A stretch of DNA of 64,000 bases, from contig OZ022246.1 in NCBI GenBank assembly GCA_963978895.1, forward strand, positions 12,311,320 to 12,375,319, in the 5' to 3' direction. This stretch comes from Erpobdella octoculata (taxonomy: Eukaryota > Annelida > Clitellata > Hirudinida > Erpobdellidae). The translations under genes were made by a program, and so were the position numbers. This document shows positions 34,469 through 47,018 of the stretch, one piece after another (position 1 is the stretch's first letter; each line of letters begins with the position of its first letter). Under the pieces are notes generated by a model, which saw nothing but the letters and a program-made list of their open reading frames with translations, was not told where the DNA came from and searched no databases.

Positions 34469-34475
<7 letters not shown>
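33974..34475 (-). mobile_element. Helitron of the main family, 3' end truncated
   Basis: On the minus strand: (ATGT)n, TGCATTGCTACACCATTCAT, CCGATCGTTATAAAATTTGC, GAGCGGAGCGGGGGAGCGAG, then a GGGAAAGCGACC-type array. It ends in a damaged CCCGGGCAT where the second Helitron family begins. The 5' side merges with the TA array. Confidence 0.7.

Positions 34476-34545
<70 letters not shown>
34440..34545. repeat. (CATA)n and (TA)n microsatellites
   Basis: Seven CATA units and then about 36 TA units lie between the 5' side of a Helitron and the end of the PLE array. Confidence 0.95.
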
Positions 34546-34549
<4 letters not shown>

Positions 34550-34815
34550 TCTTGCATATAGCGGTACGATATTTTCTTGTACACAAACTCCATTGAATAT
34601 AATTGCCCATTTTGTATTTGTTAATTTTTTTGCCAAAGACTCAAAACGTCGAAGGGAAGCCCGTTGTTGGGAAGATAAACTATTAACGAATTCCTTGTTT
34701 GCAGCCGTATTTACGTTTATTTGTAAAAAATTTGAAAAATTTAAAAAGACAGTTATGTTATAAAATAAATAAAATAAACTAAAAAGAGTAACTTATAAGT
34801 TTAAAGTAATAAACA

Positions 34816-34858
34816 GGGCTAACGCGTTTCGACAGTTAGTTTGTCATCATCAGAGCCC
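34816..34858 (-). ncRNA. Hammerhead ribozyme, PLE family A, terminal copy
   Basis: Stem I GGGCT/AGCCC, core CTGATGA plus one extra T, stem II GACA-AACTAAC-TGTC, GAAA, palindromic stem III ACGCGT, cleavage nucleotide T. It lies in the last terminal repeat of the array. Confidence 0.85.
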
Positions 34859-35194
34859 GAAAAGAAAAACAAAACATGGATAGAATAATGAAAAGTGAAA
34901 TTAGTTAAAACCGATAATGGAACAACATAATAATATTTATTTTTCGAGAATGACATGTTAATTTATTTTACTATAGGGAGATATTAAAAATAAATTATAT
35001 AATAAAACTGTTACACATTAAAAAAAAAAAAAAAAAAAAAAAATACGGTCGAAAAGCAAAATCTATTAATTGTCAAACGACAGATCTACATCAAATCTCG
35101 CGCAACCATTACATTGTTAAAACGGAAAACATCTCTGAAGAATTGCCAAAATTAAATTAATTAATTAAAATGCCACGTAATTTTACACAAAACG

Positions 35195-38100
35195 TTATCG
35201 TCGACGTCGCATAGTTATATTGTCACAATGCAGAACTGCCGCCATTCTTGCCAAAAGAACATTTTCATCATCAACTGCTTCATTTATCGAAACAATCTCA
35301 TCAGCACGGTCGTCACACAATGTCGCATCTACCGAAACCCGATCGCACGTAGATGACGAGTTGTCGCGGACCGGCTGGCCAACGCTTTCGTGTCGAGAGC
35401 CGTCACTGCTCTCACCGCCGCCACTTTCAGGGTCCACGATATGATCCATAGCAGATGTCGACATGGACGAGGGGCCGATATCTAAGTTATCTTCAACAGG
35501 ATCACCACACTGCTCCCCGCACGGCTCGAAAGAAGAAAATGAAGTGTCCGCATCAAAAAAGATATCGGTGGCAGGACTTGGAACGGGACGACTGGAAACG
35601 GGCTCACCACTGTAGCCACTGTGTAATTCAAAATCAGTCGCACCACCTGTAACTCCACCGACAATCTCAGGACCCTGGGTACAGGTAGAAGTTAATTCTA
35701 CCGAAGAATTGTTAAGTTTGGGCTTTATATTTTTGACCTCACAAGTTAGAGTTTTATAATCTCCAAATAATTGTAATGTGAGATTAAAGGCATCTCGCTG
35801 AATGTTCATGATAGGTGCTTCTCTATGTATATATAAGGCCTCCTGTATTTTTAACCGCAATATATCATTAGAAGAAGATAGTATTGTAGTATTTTCATTC
35901 AATATTGATCTTGTAAGAGGAATGGCTTTGTGTTCACGCAGGAAATGAGCACGGATACTCCCGCCCTGAACGTGCATCGTCAATCTTCTAGCCAGAGTTG
36001 TTCGAGTCTGTCCAATGTAACTAGTTTTATTATCGTGTTGGAAAGGGCATTGAAACTGATAAACTATGTTGGTTCTCTTGAGAAAATTAGAATTAACCAG
36101 ATTATTTTTCATAACTAATTGATGAGTTTTTTTAGTTTTGTAGTAGATTATTATTTTTAACTGGTGGGTATCAGGAGAAGTGACAAAGACATTGTTTGAG
36201 ATAATATCTTTAAGAACCTTTCCATCAGTCTCCAGTCCTCCATGCACTTGGGCTCCATAGTATAACGCTATGGGAAGTTTCTTTCCACAATCAGCAACAA
36301 CTCCCATAGTATTTGCAAGCTTTTTGTCCAAAAACACCTGTATAGTTTTATCTATTTCAGTGTTTGTAAAATTATTGTTCACCAGTAAAGTTTTAATTTT
36401 TTGAGTCTCACGATCAAACTCAATCCAATTCTCTGCAACACGGTAGGCTCTGTGTAGGTAGTTATTGATAACATTAACTTTATAACGATCTGGGCAATAT
36501 CCAAGTGCATTTAAAGTCTCCCCAGTCGAAGACGGCTTCGTATAAACACTCAGTTTCAGACCGGACTCAAACTGAGAGACTAGCGTATCCAGAAATGGTA
36601 ACTGCCGGTTAATGTCACTCAATTCAAACGTGAAATGTAATACAGAATGTTCCTCAAAAGTATCACGCAAAACCATTAGTTCGGAAACGTCGCGGCAACA
36701 GACAAAAATATCGTCGACATATCGTCCATACAGATGTGGTTGTTGAAGAATACCGTTGAACACTTTATTTTCCAAATGTCCCATATAAAATCCTGCAAAT
36801 GTAGGACCCAACGGCGATCCCATAGCCACACCGTCGGCCTGTACATAGAGAACACCGTCGGGGCCAGTGAACGGAACTTCAGTGGTGCATAAGCGCAATA
36901 AATCGGACAAGACACTTTCTTGGAGAGAAGGAGGAGAAAGGTTGCTGTTATGGTAAACACAATTTAAAATTATCTTGATAGTTTCAAATACCGGTACATT
37001 TGTGAAGAGACTTTCTACGTCCAAGGATGCAATAATGCCATTAGATGGTTGAGAACTTCTTATTAAATCGATAAACTGAGAAGTAGATTTTAAACTGTAT
37101 GTTGATGGACAATATGGAGAGATCAGGTTATTAATAGATTTTGAGAGAGAATATACAGCAGTAGGACACTGCGATATTATAGGTCTTAATGGAAATCCGT
37201 TTTTATGTATTTTTATGTTGCCGTACATATAAGCAGGGCCGTACTCGCCGATGATCTGGCAAAACCGAGTGTCTGGACGTAATTGTGAGTTAGCAATGGA
37301 AATCAATCTATTGGCATTTCTCTTAAGATCGTCCAAAGAACTAGAAGTGATTTTTTTAAACTTATTAGTATCCTGAAGAATAACATTGATTTTATTGATG
37401 TAATCAGAACGATTCATAAGAACGTACGTGTTGGTTTTATCAGCCTTTCTGATAATTATGTCTTTATTCTCTTTTAAGGATTTGGCAGCTTTTACGAGTT
37501 TCTGAGGAAGATACTTTCTTTTATCGTTTCGATGGACATGTCCCTCGCGAGCCATAAGCACTTTGAGCCTCGGATTACATGTTAAAGAACCATTAGAAAC
37601 GAAATGCATAATATTACGATACAACACTTCTAATTCAGTTTGCTTTACCAGAGGGTCATATCTTTGCTGAACGTGGCAGTTATAACCCATCTCTAACATT
37701 TCGAGTTCATCAGGAGTAGGTGTATAGTCTGAGATATTCACAAAATGTTTAACTTTTTCTTTCAAGCAAATATTACCTCCATACAGCCGAGAAAGCTTGC
37801 TCTGAATGACTGATCTTTTTTTAGAATCAAGATGGTTAACAAACGAAGTAATATAAAAGTTAAGATCCGTTTGCAATGAAGAATCAAAAAATGAATCAAG
37901 TAAGGCGGTGCGTTGAGACGAATAACTCTTTTCCAACGAATCCAACTTATTACGGCATAATAGCAATTCATTCTTAACACGCTGTAGACCATAAACAGTT
38001 TTACAATTCCGTTTGCAAGCAAAACGTTCAGTAGTGTCGTCATTGGCTGTCAAACAATCTTTAGGAGAACGCAAGTTAACTCCGTGACGAGGCAAATTGT

Positions 38101-38224
38101 ATTGTTTGGCCGCTTTGGAGTAGTTTAGTAATTTGTTTCTTGCATATAGCGGTACGATATTTTCTTGTACACAAACTCCATTGAATATAATTGCCCATTT
38201 TGTATTTGTTAATTTTTTTGCCAA
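35195..38224 (-). CDS. Penelope-like RT with GIY-YIG endonuclease, unit 1, intact
   Basis: About 1009 residues. The RT lies at about 250-560: YGNIKIHKNG and LRPIISQCPTAVYSLSKSIN, motif A SLDVESLFTNVP, motif B ADGVAMGSPLGPTFAGF, motif C YVDD at 502-505. A linker (LPFLDTLVSQFESGL, LGYCPDRYK) leads to the GIY-YIG domain at about 718-812: [29 protein letters not shown] and KIQEALYIHREAPIMNIQ. An acidic Ser-rich tail of about 180 residues ends DNITMRRRR. PLEs use the nuclease to nick DNA and the RT to copy RNA there. The frame is open about 50 codons further upstream and contains no ATG before residue 176 (LEMLEM), so the true start is unclear. No stop interrupts the domains; this unit could be active. 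Confidence 0.93.
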   Translation of the reverse strand: MAKKLTNTKWAIIFNGVCVQENIVPLYARNKLLNYSKAAKQYNLPRHGVNLRSPKDCLTANDDTTERFACKRNCKTVYGLQRVKNELLLCRNKLDSLEKSYSSQRTALLDSFFDSSLQTDLNFYITSFVNHLDSKKRSVIQSKLSRLYGGNICLKEKVKHFVNISDYTPTPDELEMLEMGYNCHVQQRYDPLVKQTELEVLYRNIMHFVSNGSLTCNPRLKVLMAREGHVHRNDKRKYLPQKLVKAAKSLKENKDIIIRKADKTNTYVLMNRSDYINKINVILQDTNKFKKITSSSLDDLKRNANRLISIANSQLRPDTRFCQIIGEYGPAYMYGNIKIHKNGFPLRPIISQCPTAVYSLSKSINNLISPYCPSTYSLKSTSQFIDLIRSSQPSNGIIASLDVESLFTNVPVFETIKIILNCVYHNSNLSPPSLQESVLSDLLRLCTTEVPFTGPDGVLYVQADGVAMGSPLGPTFAGFYMGHLENKVFNGILQQPHLYGRYVDDIFVCCRDVSELMVLRDTFEEHSVLHFTFELSDINRQLPFLDTLVSQFESGLKLSVYTKPSSTGETLNALGYCPDRYKVNVINNYLHRAYRVAENWIEFDRETQKIKTLLVNNNFTNTEIDKTIQVFLDKKLANTMGVVADCGKKLPIALYYGAQVHGGLETDGKVLKDIISNNVFVTSPDTHQLKIIIYYKTKKTHQLVMKNNLVNSNFLKRTNIVYQFQCPFQHDNKTSYIGQTRTTLARRLTMHVQGGSIRAHFLREHKAIPLTRSILNENTTILSSSNDILRLKIQEALYIHREAPIMNIQRDAFNLTLQLFGDYKTLTCEVKNIKPKLNNSSVELTSTCTQGPEIVGGVTGGATDFELHSGYSGEPVSSRPVPSPATDIFFDADTSFSSFEPCGEQCGDPVEDNLDIGPSSMSTSAMDHIVDPESGGGESSDGSRHESVGQPVRDNSSSTCDRVSVDATLCDDRADEIVSINEAVDDENVLLARMAAVLHCDNITMRRRR

Positions 38225-38403
38225 AGACTCAAAACGTCGAAGGGAAGCCCGTTGTTGGGAAGATAAACTATTAACGAATTCCTTGTTTGCAGCCGTATTT
38301 ACGTTTATTTGTAAAAAATTTGAAAAATTTAAAAAGACAGTTATGTTATAAAATAAATAAAATAAACTAAAAAGAGTAACTTATAAGTTTAAAGTAATAA
38401 ACA

Positions 38404-38446
38404 GGGCTAACGCGTTTCGACAGTTAGTTTGTCATCATCAGAGCCC
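38404..38446 (-). ncRNA. Hammerhead ribozyme at the unit 2 / unit 1 junction
   Basis: Identical to the motif at 34816-34858. It lies about 180 nt upstream of the unit 1 frame, where cleavage of a tandem transcript would separate units. Confidence 0.85.
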
Positions 38447-38781
38447 GAAAAGAAAAACAAAACATGGATAGAATAATGAAAAGTGAAATTAGTTAAAACC
38501 GATAATGGAACAACATAATAATATTTATTTTTCGAGAATGACATGTTAATTTATTTTACTATAGGGAGATATTAAAAATAAATTATATAATAAAACTGTT
38601 ACACATTAAAAAAAAAAAAAAAAAAAAAAATACGGTCGAAAAGCAAAATCTATTAATTGTCAAACGACAGATCTACATCAAATCTCGCGCAACCATTACA
38701 TTGTTAAAACGGAAAACATCTCTGAAGAATTGCCAAAATTAAATTAATTAATTAAAATGCCACGTAATTTTACACAAAACG

Positions 38782-41700
38782 TTATCGTCGACGTCGCATA
38801 GTTATATTGTCACAATGCAGAACTGCCGCCATTCTTGCCAAAAGAACATTTTCATCATCAACTGCTTCATTTATCGAAACAATCTCATCAGCACGGTCGT
38901 CACACAATGTCGCATCTACCGAAACCCGATCGCACGTAGATGACGAGTTGTCGCGGACCGGCTGGCCAACGCTTTCGTGTCGAGAGCCGTCACTGCTCTC
39001 ACCGCCGCCACTTTCAGGGTCCACGATATGATCCATAGCAGATGTCGACATGGACGAGGGGCCGATATCTAAGTTATCTTCAACAGGATCACCACACTGC
39101 TCCCCGCACGGCTCGAAAGAAGAAAATGAAGTGTCCGCATCAAAAAAGATATCGGTGGCAGGACTTGGAACGGGACGACTGGAAACGGGCTCACCACTGT
39201 AGCCACTGTGTAATTCAAAATCAGTCGCACCACCTGTAACTCCACCGACAATCTCAGGACCCTGGGTACAGGTAGAAGTTAATTCTACCGAAGAATTGTT
39301 AAGTTTGGGCTTTATATTTTTGACCTCACAAGTTAGAGTTTTATAATCTCCAAATAATTGTAATGTGAGATTAAAGGCATCTCGCTGAATGTTCATGATA
39401 GGTGCTTCTCTATGTATATATAAGGCCTCCTGTATTTTTAACCGCAATATATCATTAGAAGAAGATAGTATTGTAGTATTTTCATTCAATATTGATCTTG
39501 TAAGAGGAATGGCTTTGTGTTCACGCAGGAAATGAGCACGGATACTCCCGCCCTGAACGTGCATCGTCAATCTTCTAGCCAGAGTTGTTCGAGTCTGTCC
39601 AATGTAACTAGTTTTATTATCGTGTTGGAAAGGGCATTGAAACTGATAAACTATGTTGGTTCTCTTGAGAAAATTAGAATTAACCAGATTATTTTTCATA
39701 ACTAATTGATGAGTTTTTTTAGTTTTGTAGTAGATTATTATTTTTAACTGGTGGGTATCAGGAGAAGTGACAAAGACATTGTTTGAGATAATATCTTTAA
39801 GAACCTTTCCATCAGTCTCCAGTCCTCCATGCACTTGGGCTCCATAGTATAACGCTATGGGAAGTTTCTTTCCACAATCAGCAACAACTCCCATAGTATT
39901 TGCAAGCTTTTTGTCCAAAAACACCTGTATAGTTTTATCTATTTCAGTGTTTGTAAAATTATTGTTCACCAGTAAAGTTTTAATTTTTTGAGTCTCACGA
40001 TCAAACTCAATCCAATTCTCTGCAACACGGTAGGCTCTGTGTAGGTAGTTATTGATAACATTAACTTTATAACGATCTGGGCAATATCCAAGTGCATTTA
40101 AAGTCTCCCCAGTCGAAGACGGCTTCGTATAAACACTCAGTTTCAGACCGGACTCAAACTGAGAGACTAGCGTATCCAGAAATGGTAACTGCCGGTTAAT
40201 GTCACTCAATTCAAACGTGAAATGTAATACAGAATGTTCCTCAAAAGTATCACGCAAAACCATTAGTTCGGAAACGTCGCGGCAACAGACAAAAATATCG
40301 TCGACATATCGTCCATACAGATGTGGTTGTTGAAGAATACCGTTGAACACTTTATTTTCCAAATGTCCCATATAAAATCCTGCAAATGTAGGACCCAACG
40401 GCGATCCCATAGCCACACCGTCGGCCTGTACATAGAGAACACCGTCGGGGCCAGTGAACGGAACTTCAGTGGTGCATAAGCGCAATAAATCGGACAAGAC
40501 ACTTTCTTGGAGAGAAGGAGGAGAAAGGTTGCTGTTATGGTAAACACAATTTAAAATTATCTTGATAGTTTCAAATACCGGTACATTTGTGAAGAGACTT
40601 TCTACGTCCAAGGATGCAATAATGCCATTAGATGGTTGAGAACTTCTTATTAAATCGATAAACTGAGAAGTAGATTTTAAACTGTATGTTGATGGACAAT
40701 ATGGAGAGATCAGGTTATTAATAGATTTTGAGAGAGAATATACAGCAGTAGGACACTGCGATATTATAGGTCTTAATGGAAATCCGTTTTTATGTATTTT
40801 TATGTTGCCGTACATATAAGCAGGGCCGTACTCGCCGATGATCTGGCAAAACCGAGTGTCTGGACGTAATTGTGAGTTAGCAATGGAAATCAATCTATTG
40901 GCATTTCTCTTAAGATCGTCCAAAGAACTAGAAGTGATTTTTTTAAACTTATTAGTATCCTGAAGAATAACATTGATTTTATTGATGTAATCAGAACGAT
41001 TCATAAGAACGTACGTGTTGGTTTTATCAGCCTTTCTGATAATTATGTCTTTATTCTCTTTTAAGGATTTGGCAGCTTTTACGAGTTTCTGAGGAAGATA
41101 CTTTCTTTTATCGTTTCGATGGACATGTCCCTCGCGAGCCATAAGCACTTTGAGCCTCGGATTACATGTTAAAGAACCATTAGAAACGAAATGCATAATA
41201 TTACGATACAACACTTCTAATTCAGTTTGCTTTACCAGAGGGTCATATCTTTGCTGAACGTGGCAGTTATAACCCATCTCTAACATTTCGAGTTCATCAG
41301 GAGTAGGTGTATAGTCTGAGATATTCACAAAATGTTTAACTTTTTCTTTCAAGCAAATATTACCTCCATACAGCCGAGAAAGCTTGCTCTGAATGACTGA
41401 TCTTTTTTTAGAATCAAGATGGTTAACAAACGAAGTAATATAAAAGTTAAGATCCGTTTGCAATGAAGAATCAAAAAATGAATCAAGTAAGGCGGTGCGT
41501 TGAGACGAATAACTCTTTTCCAACGAATCCAACTTATTACGGCATAATAGCAATTCATTCTTAACACGCTGTAGACCATAAACAGTTTTACAATTCCGTT
41601 TGCAAGCAAAACGTTCAGTAGTGTCGTCATTGGCTGTCAAACAATCTTTAGGAGAACGCAAGTTAACTCCGTGACGAGGCAAATTGTATTGTTTGGCCGC

Positions 41701-42026
41701 TTTGTTTTGCTAATGTTTTGTTTTGTTTTGCTAATTTATTGAGCGCCTTTTCCGCTTTGTTCAAAGGCGCTGTTCTTTTACATGCCCCACGGAGAGAACG
41801 ATTTTACCCGCTAAATTTTCCGTTGACATGGGCTACTAGGCAGTGAGTGGGAGTCGAACCGTGAAGCTCTCACATTCAAGGCTAACCCTTTACCAACTCA
41901 GCTAACCTAGCACGCTTTGGAGTAGTTTAGTAATTTGTTTCTTGCATATAGCGGTACGATATTTTCTTGTACACAAACTCCATTGAATATAATTGCCCAT
42001 TTTGTATTTGTTAATTTTTTTGCCAA
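38782..42026 (-). pseudogene. Penelope-like RT/GIY-YIG protein, unit 2, interrupted by a SINE
   Basis: The frame from 41682 to 38782 has the same protein sequence as unit 1, from the LPRHGVN block to the NITMRRRR end. The first 38 codons (KLTNTKWAIIFNGVCVQE to KLLNYSKA) lie at 42026-41913, beyond an inserted SINE (41705-41912 plus a 7-bp duplication). The coding region is otherwise free of stops, so the SINE is the only lesion I can see. It postdates formation of the array. Confidence 0.9.
41705..41912 (-). mobile_element. tRNA-derived SINE inserted in PLE unit 2
   Basis: On the minus strand the head reads GCTAGGTTAGCTGAGTTGG (A box) and GGTTCGACTCCC (B box) about 45 bp apart, the internal pol III promoter of a tRNA relic. 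A central region follows, then a 3' hairpin AGCGCCTTT...AAAGGCGCT and an AAACA-rich tail. The target duplication is CGCTTTG (41698-41704 and 41913-41919). Units 1 and 2 differ here only by this insert, so its borders are exact. Confidence 0.93.
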
Positions 42027-42205
42027 AGACTCAAAACGTCGAAGGGAAGCCCGTTGTTGGGAAGATAAACTATTAACGAATTCCTTGTTTGCAGCCGTAT
42101 TTACGTTTATTTGTAAAAAATTTGAAAAATTTAAAAAGACAGTTATGTTATAAAATAAATAAAATAAACTAAAAAGAGTAACTTATAAGTTTAAAGTAAT
42201 AAACA

Positions 42206-42248
42206 GGGCTAACGCGTTTCGACAGTTAGTTTGTCATCATCAGAGCCC
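42206..42248 (-). ncRNA. Hammerhead ribozyme at the unit 3 / unit 2 junction
   Basis: Identical core, stems and palindromic stem III to the other family A copies, 3802 bp from the previous one. Confidence 0.85.
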
Positions 42249-42583
42249 GAAAAGAAAAACAAAACATGGATAGAATAATGAAAAGTGAAATTAGTTAAAA
42301 CCGATAATGGAACAACATAATAATATTTATTTTTCGAGAATGACATGTTAATTTATTTTACTATAGGGAGATATTAAAAATAAATTATATAATAAAACTG
42401 TTACACATTAAAAAAAAAAAAAAAAAAAAAAATACGGTCGAAAAGCAAAATCTATTAATTGTCAAACGACAGATCTACATCAAATCTCGCGCAACCATTA
42501 CATTGTTAAAACGGAAAACATCTCTGAAGAATTGCCAAAATTAAATTAATTAATTAAAATGCCACGTAATTTTACACAAAACG

Positions 42584-43136
42584 TTATCGTCGACGTCGCA
42601 TAGTTATATTGTCACAATGCAGAACTGCCGCCATTCTTGCCAAAAGAACATTTTCATCATCAACTGCTTCATTTATCGAAACAATCTCATCAGCACGGTC
42701 GTCACACAATGTCGCATCTACCGAAACCCGATCGCACGTAGATGACGAGTTGTCGCGGACCGGCTGGCCAACGCTTTCGTGTCGAGAGCCGTCACTGCTC
42801 TCACCGCCGCCACTTTCAGGGTCCACGATATGATCCATAGCAGATGTCGACATGGACGAGGGGCCGATATCTAAGTTATCTTCAACAGGATCACCACACT
42901 GCTCCCCGCACGGCTCGAAAGAAGAAAATGAAGTGTCCGCATCAAAAAAGATATCGGTGGCAGGACTTGGAACGGGACGACTGGAAACGGGCTCACCACT
43001 GTAGCCACTGTGTAATTCAAAATCAGTCGCACCACCTGTAACTCCACCGACAATCTCAGGACCCTGGGTACAGGTAGAAGTTAATTCTACCGAAGAATTG
43101 TTAAGTTTGGGCTTTATATTTTTGACCTCACAAGTT
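42584..43136 (-). pseudogene. Penelope-like protein, C-terminal fragment of a third unit
   Basis: It holds only the last 180 or so codons (LTCEVKNIKPKLNNSS to NITMRRRR), the same as the end of units 1 and 2. The 5' break at 43136/43137 joins directly to an inverted terminal-repeat piece, so a chimeric frame (starting EQHNNIYFSRI) runs across the junction. Confidence 0.88.
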
Positions 43137-43517
43137 ATTCTCGAAAAATAAATATTATTATGTTGTTCCATTATCGGTTTTAACTAATTTCACTTTTCAT
43201 TATTCTATCCATGTTTTGTTTTTTCTTTTCGGGCTCTGATGATGACAAACTAACTGTCGAAACGCGTTAGCCCTGTTTATTACTTTAAACTTATAAGTTA
43301 CTCTTTTTAGTTTATTTTATTTATTTTATAACATAACTGTCTTTTTAAATTTTTCAAATTTTTTACAAATAAACGTAAATACGGCTGCAAACAAGGAATT
43401 CGTTAATAGTTTATCTTCCCAACAACGGGCTTCCCTTCGACGTTTTGAGTCTTTGGCAAAAAAATTAACAAATACAAAATGGGCAATTATATTCAATGGA
43501 GTTTGTGTACAAGAATA
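43137..43517 (+). mobile_element. Inverted PLE family A terminal-repeat piece
   Basis: A plus-strand copy of the terminal repeat (matches 42330 downwards) is joined tail-inverted to the third unit. It includes a complete hammerhead and N-terminal coding sequence up to FNGVCVQE, where it meets (TA)n. Confidence 0.88.
43231..43273 (+). ncRNA. Hammerhead ribozyme in the inverted PLE piece
   Basis: Same sequence as the family A copies but on the plus strand: GGGCT, CTGATGA, GACA/TGTC stem II, GAAA, ACGCGT, T, AGCCC. Confidence 0.85.
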
Positions 43518-43534
43518 TATATATATATATATCT

Positions 43535-43760
43535 TTGAGACACGCTCCAAGAAACACAACTCGCCATTTGGCAGAAACAACTTTTCGAGCCAAATTCTCG
43601 ACCTTTCGGCACAAAACTCTCTGTTCGAGACTACAATTAACCAAAAACTTTTCCATTAAATTTTTATTGTCAGACCGACGGACCGTTTCAGCTATGTCAG
43701 CCATCCTCAGGGTCAAAAGTAAAACGAGAAAAGTAAACAAACAGAAAGAACCGAAATTAT
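43535..43760 (-). mobile_element. PLE family C terminal repeat, minus-strand copy
   Basis: The minus strand reads the hammerhead and then an open frame MADIAETVRRSD ... VNCSLEQRVLCRKVENLAR ... KWRVVFLGACLKD that ends at (TA)n. It aligns with the N-terminus of families A and B (KW..[IV]F...C). It forms an inverted repeat with 43885-44028. Confidence 0.75.
43673..43714 (-). ncRNA. Hammerhead ribozyme, PLE family C
   Basis: Stem I GACC/GGTC, core CTGAGGA plus one extra T, stem II GGCT-GACAT-AGCT with one G-U pair, GAAA, near-palindromic stem III ACGGTCCGT, cleavage nucleotide C. The sequence differs from families A and B while the fold is kept. Confidence 0.8.
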
Positions 43761-43884
43761 CAAAGAATTAGCACACTAACAAAAGAAAAAACTCTACCTA
43801 TCAAATCAAAAGAATATAAAATTTATACTATTGGAAATCAATTTTTGCGCTTTTGCTGTGTTATATTAGAAGAGACAAGAAAGT

Positions 43885-44028
43885 TTTTGGCTAATTGTAG
43901 TCTCGAACAGAGAGTTTTGTGCCGAAAGGTCGAGAATTTGGCTCGAAAAGTTGTTTCTGCCAAATGGCGAGTTGTGTTTCTTGGAGCGTGTCTCAAAGAT
44001 AAATTGATTCCACAGTTTATTCGCAACA
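43885..44028 (+). mobile_element. PLE family C N-terminal coding piece, plus-strand copy
   Basis: The frame reads NCSLEQRVLCRKVENLAR, WRVVFLGACLKDKLIPQFIR and N, then (TA)n. It is nearly identical in inverse to 43535-43650 but extends about 10 codons further. It has no ribozyme because it begins downstream of that position. Confidence 0.75.
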
Positions 44029-44034
44029 TATATA

Positions 44035-44491
44035 TATATATATATGAGACTGTCTGTGTGTATGTAGCTTATGCATTGCTAAATTGCTACACCATTCATC
44101 CAATCGTAACGAAATTTTTATACAATCTTGAGAGTCAATGCAGAAAGGTTTTGGTAAAAAAATTAAAGTCGGTCACAAAATCAGCGGAATGGGAGAGTGA
44201 GCGGAAACTCGAAAGCAAGCGGGAACGGAAAAGCGACCGAGAGGAAAAGAGCGAGCGGGAAAGAAAAAGCGACCAAGAACGGGAGAGCAAGCGGGAGCGG
44301 GAAAGCGATCGGGAGCGGGATAGAGATCGGGAGTTGGAAAACGACCGGGAGCGTGAAAGCGACCGGAAGCGGGAGAGCAAGCGGGAACGGGATCGGGAGC
44401 GTGAGAGCAAGCGGAGAAGGAAATGGGAGCGAGAGAGAAAAACGATAGAAAAACCTCTAAAAACCCCGAGCAGCGCCGGGTACCCCGCTAG
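44035..44491 (+). mobile_element. Helitron of the main family, 5' end lost in (TA)n
   Basis: TGCTACACCATTCATCCAAT, GTAACGAAATTTTTATACAA, a GCGAGCGGGAAAG-type array, AAAAACCTCTAAAAACCCC, a mutated hairpin (GAGCAGCGCCGGGTACC) and CCGCTAG before T. The 5' TC end cannot be separated from the TA array. Confidence 0.75.
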
Positions 44492-45662
<1,171 letters not shown>

Positions 45663-45883
45663 GCACACATACACACACACAAACACAACCACACACACAC
45701 ATGCACAAATGCACAAATGCACAAAAACACACATGCACACAAACACACGCACATTCACACACATATACACATTTGCCGTATTTTTCGCATATAACGAGCA
45801 TCTAGGAAGCTCTGGAGAGGGGTTAAAAATGCGGCTTTGTAAATAAACACACTTTTCTTAATAAAATGTATTATATATATATA

Positions 45884-47018
<1,135 letters not shown>

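Larger units (their letters stand above)
34546..43517 (-). mobile_element. Tandem Penelope-like element array (family A)
   Basis: Head-to-tail near-identical units on the minus strand. The repeat offset is 3587-3588 bp between the first two units and 3802 bp to the third because of a 215-bp SINE insertion. Transcript order: inverted terminal fragment (43517-43137, opposite strand), partial unit (43136-42584 coding), unit 2, unit 1, then a last terminal repeat ending after VPLYARNK at (TA)n. Each junction holds a hammerhead ribozyme and a 23-24-nt T run on the sense strand. Tandem units with a partial inverted piece at one end are typical of PLEs. Confidence 0.9.

Noticed and set aside
35220..36118. 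Short plus-strand frames over the Penelope ORF
   Set aside because: Shadows of the coding strand that recur identically in all units.
41840..41912. tRNA gene
   Set aside because: A and B boxes are present, but the sequence continues into a SINE body with tail and target duplication, so it is a tRNA-derived SINE head.
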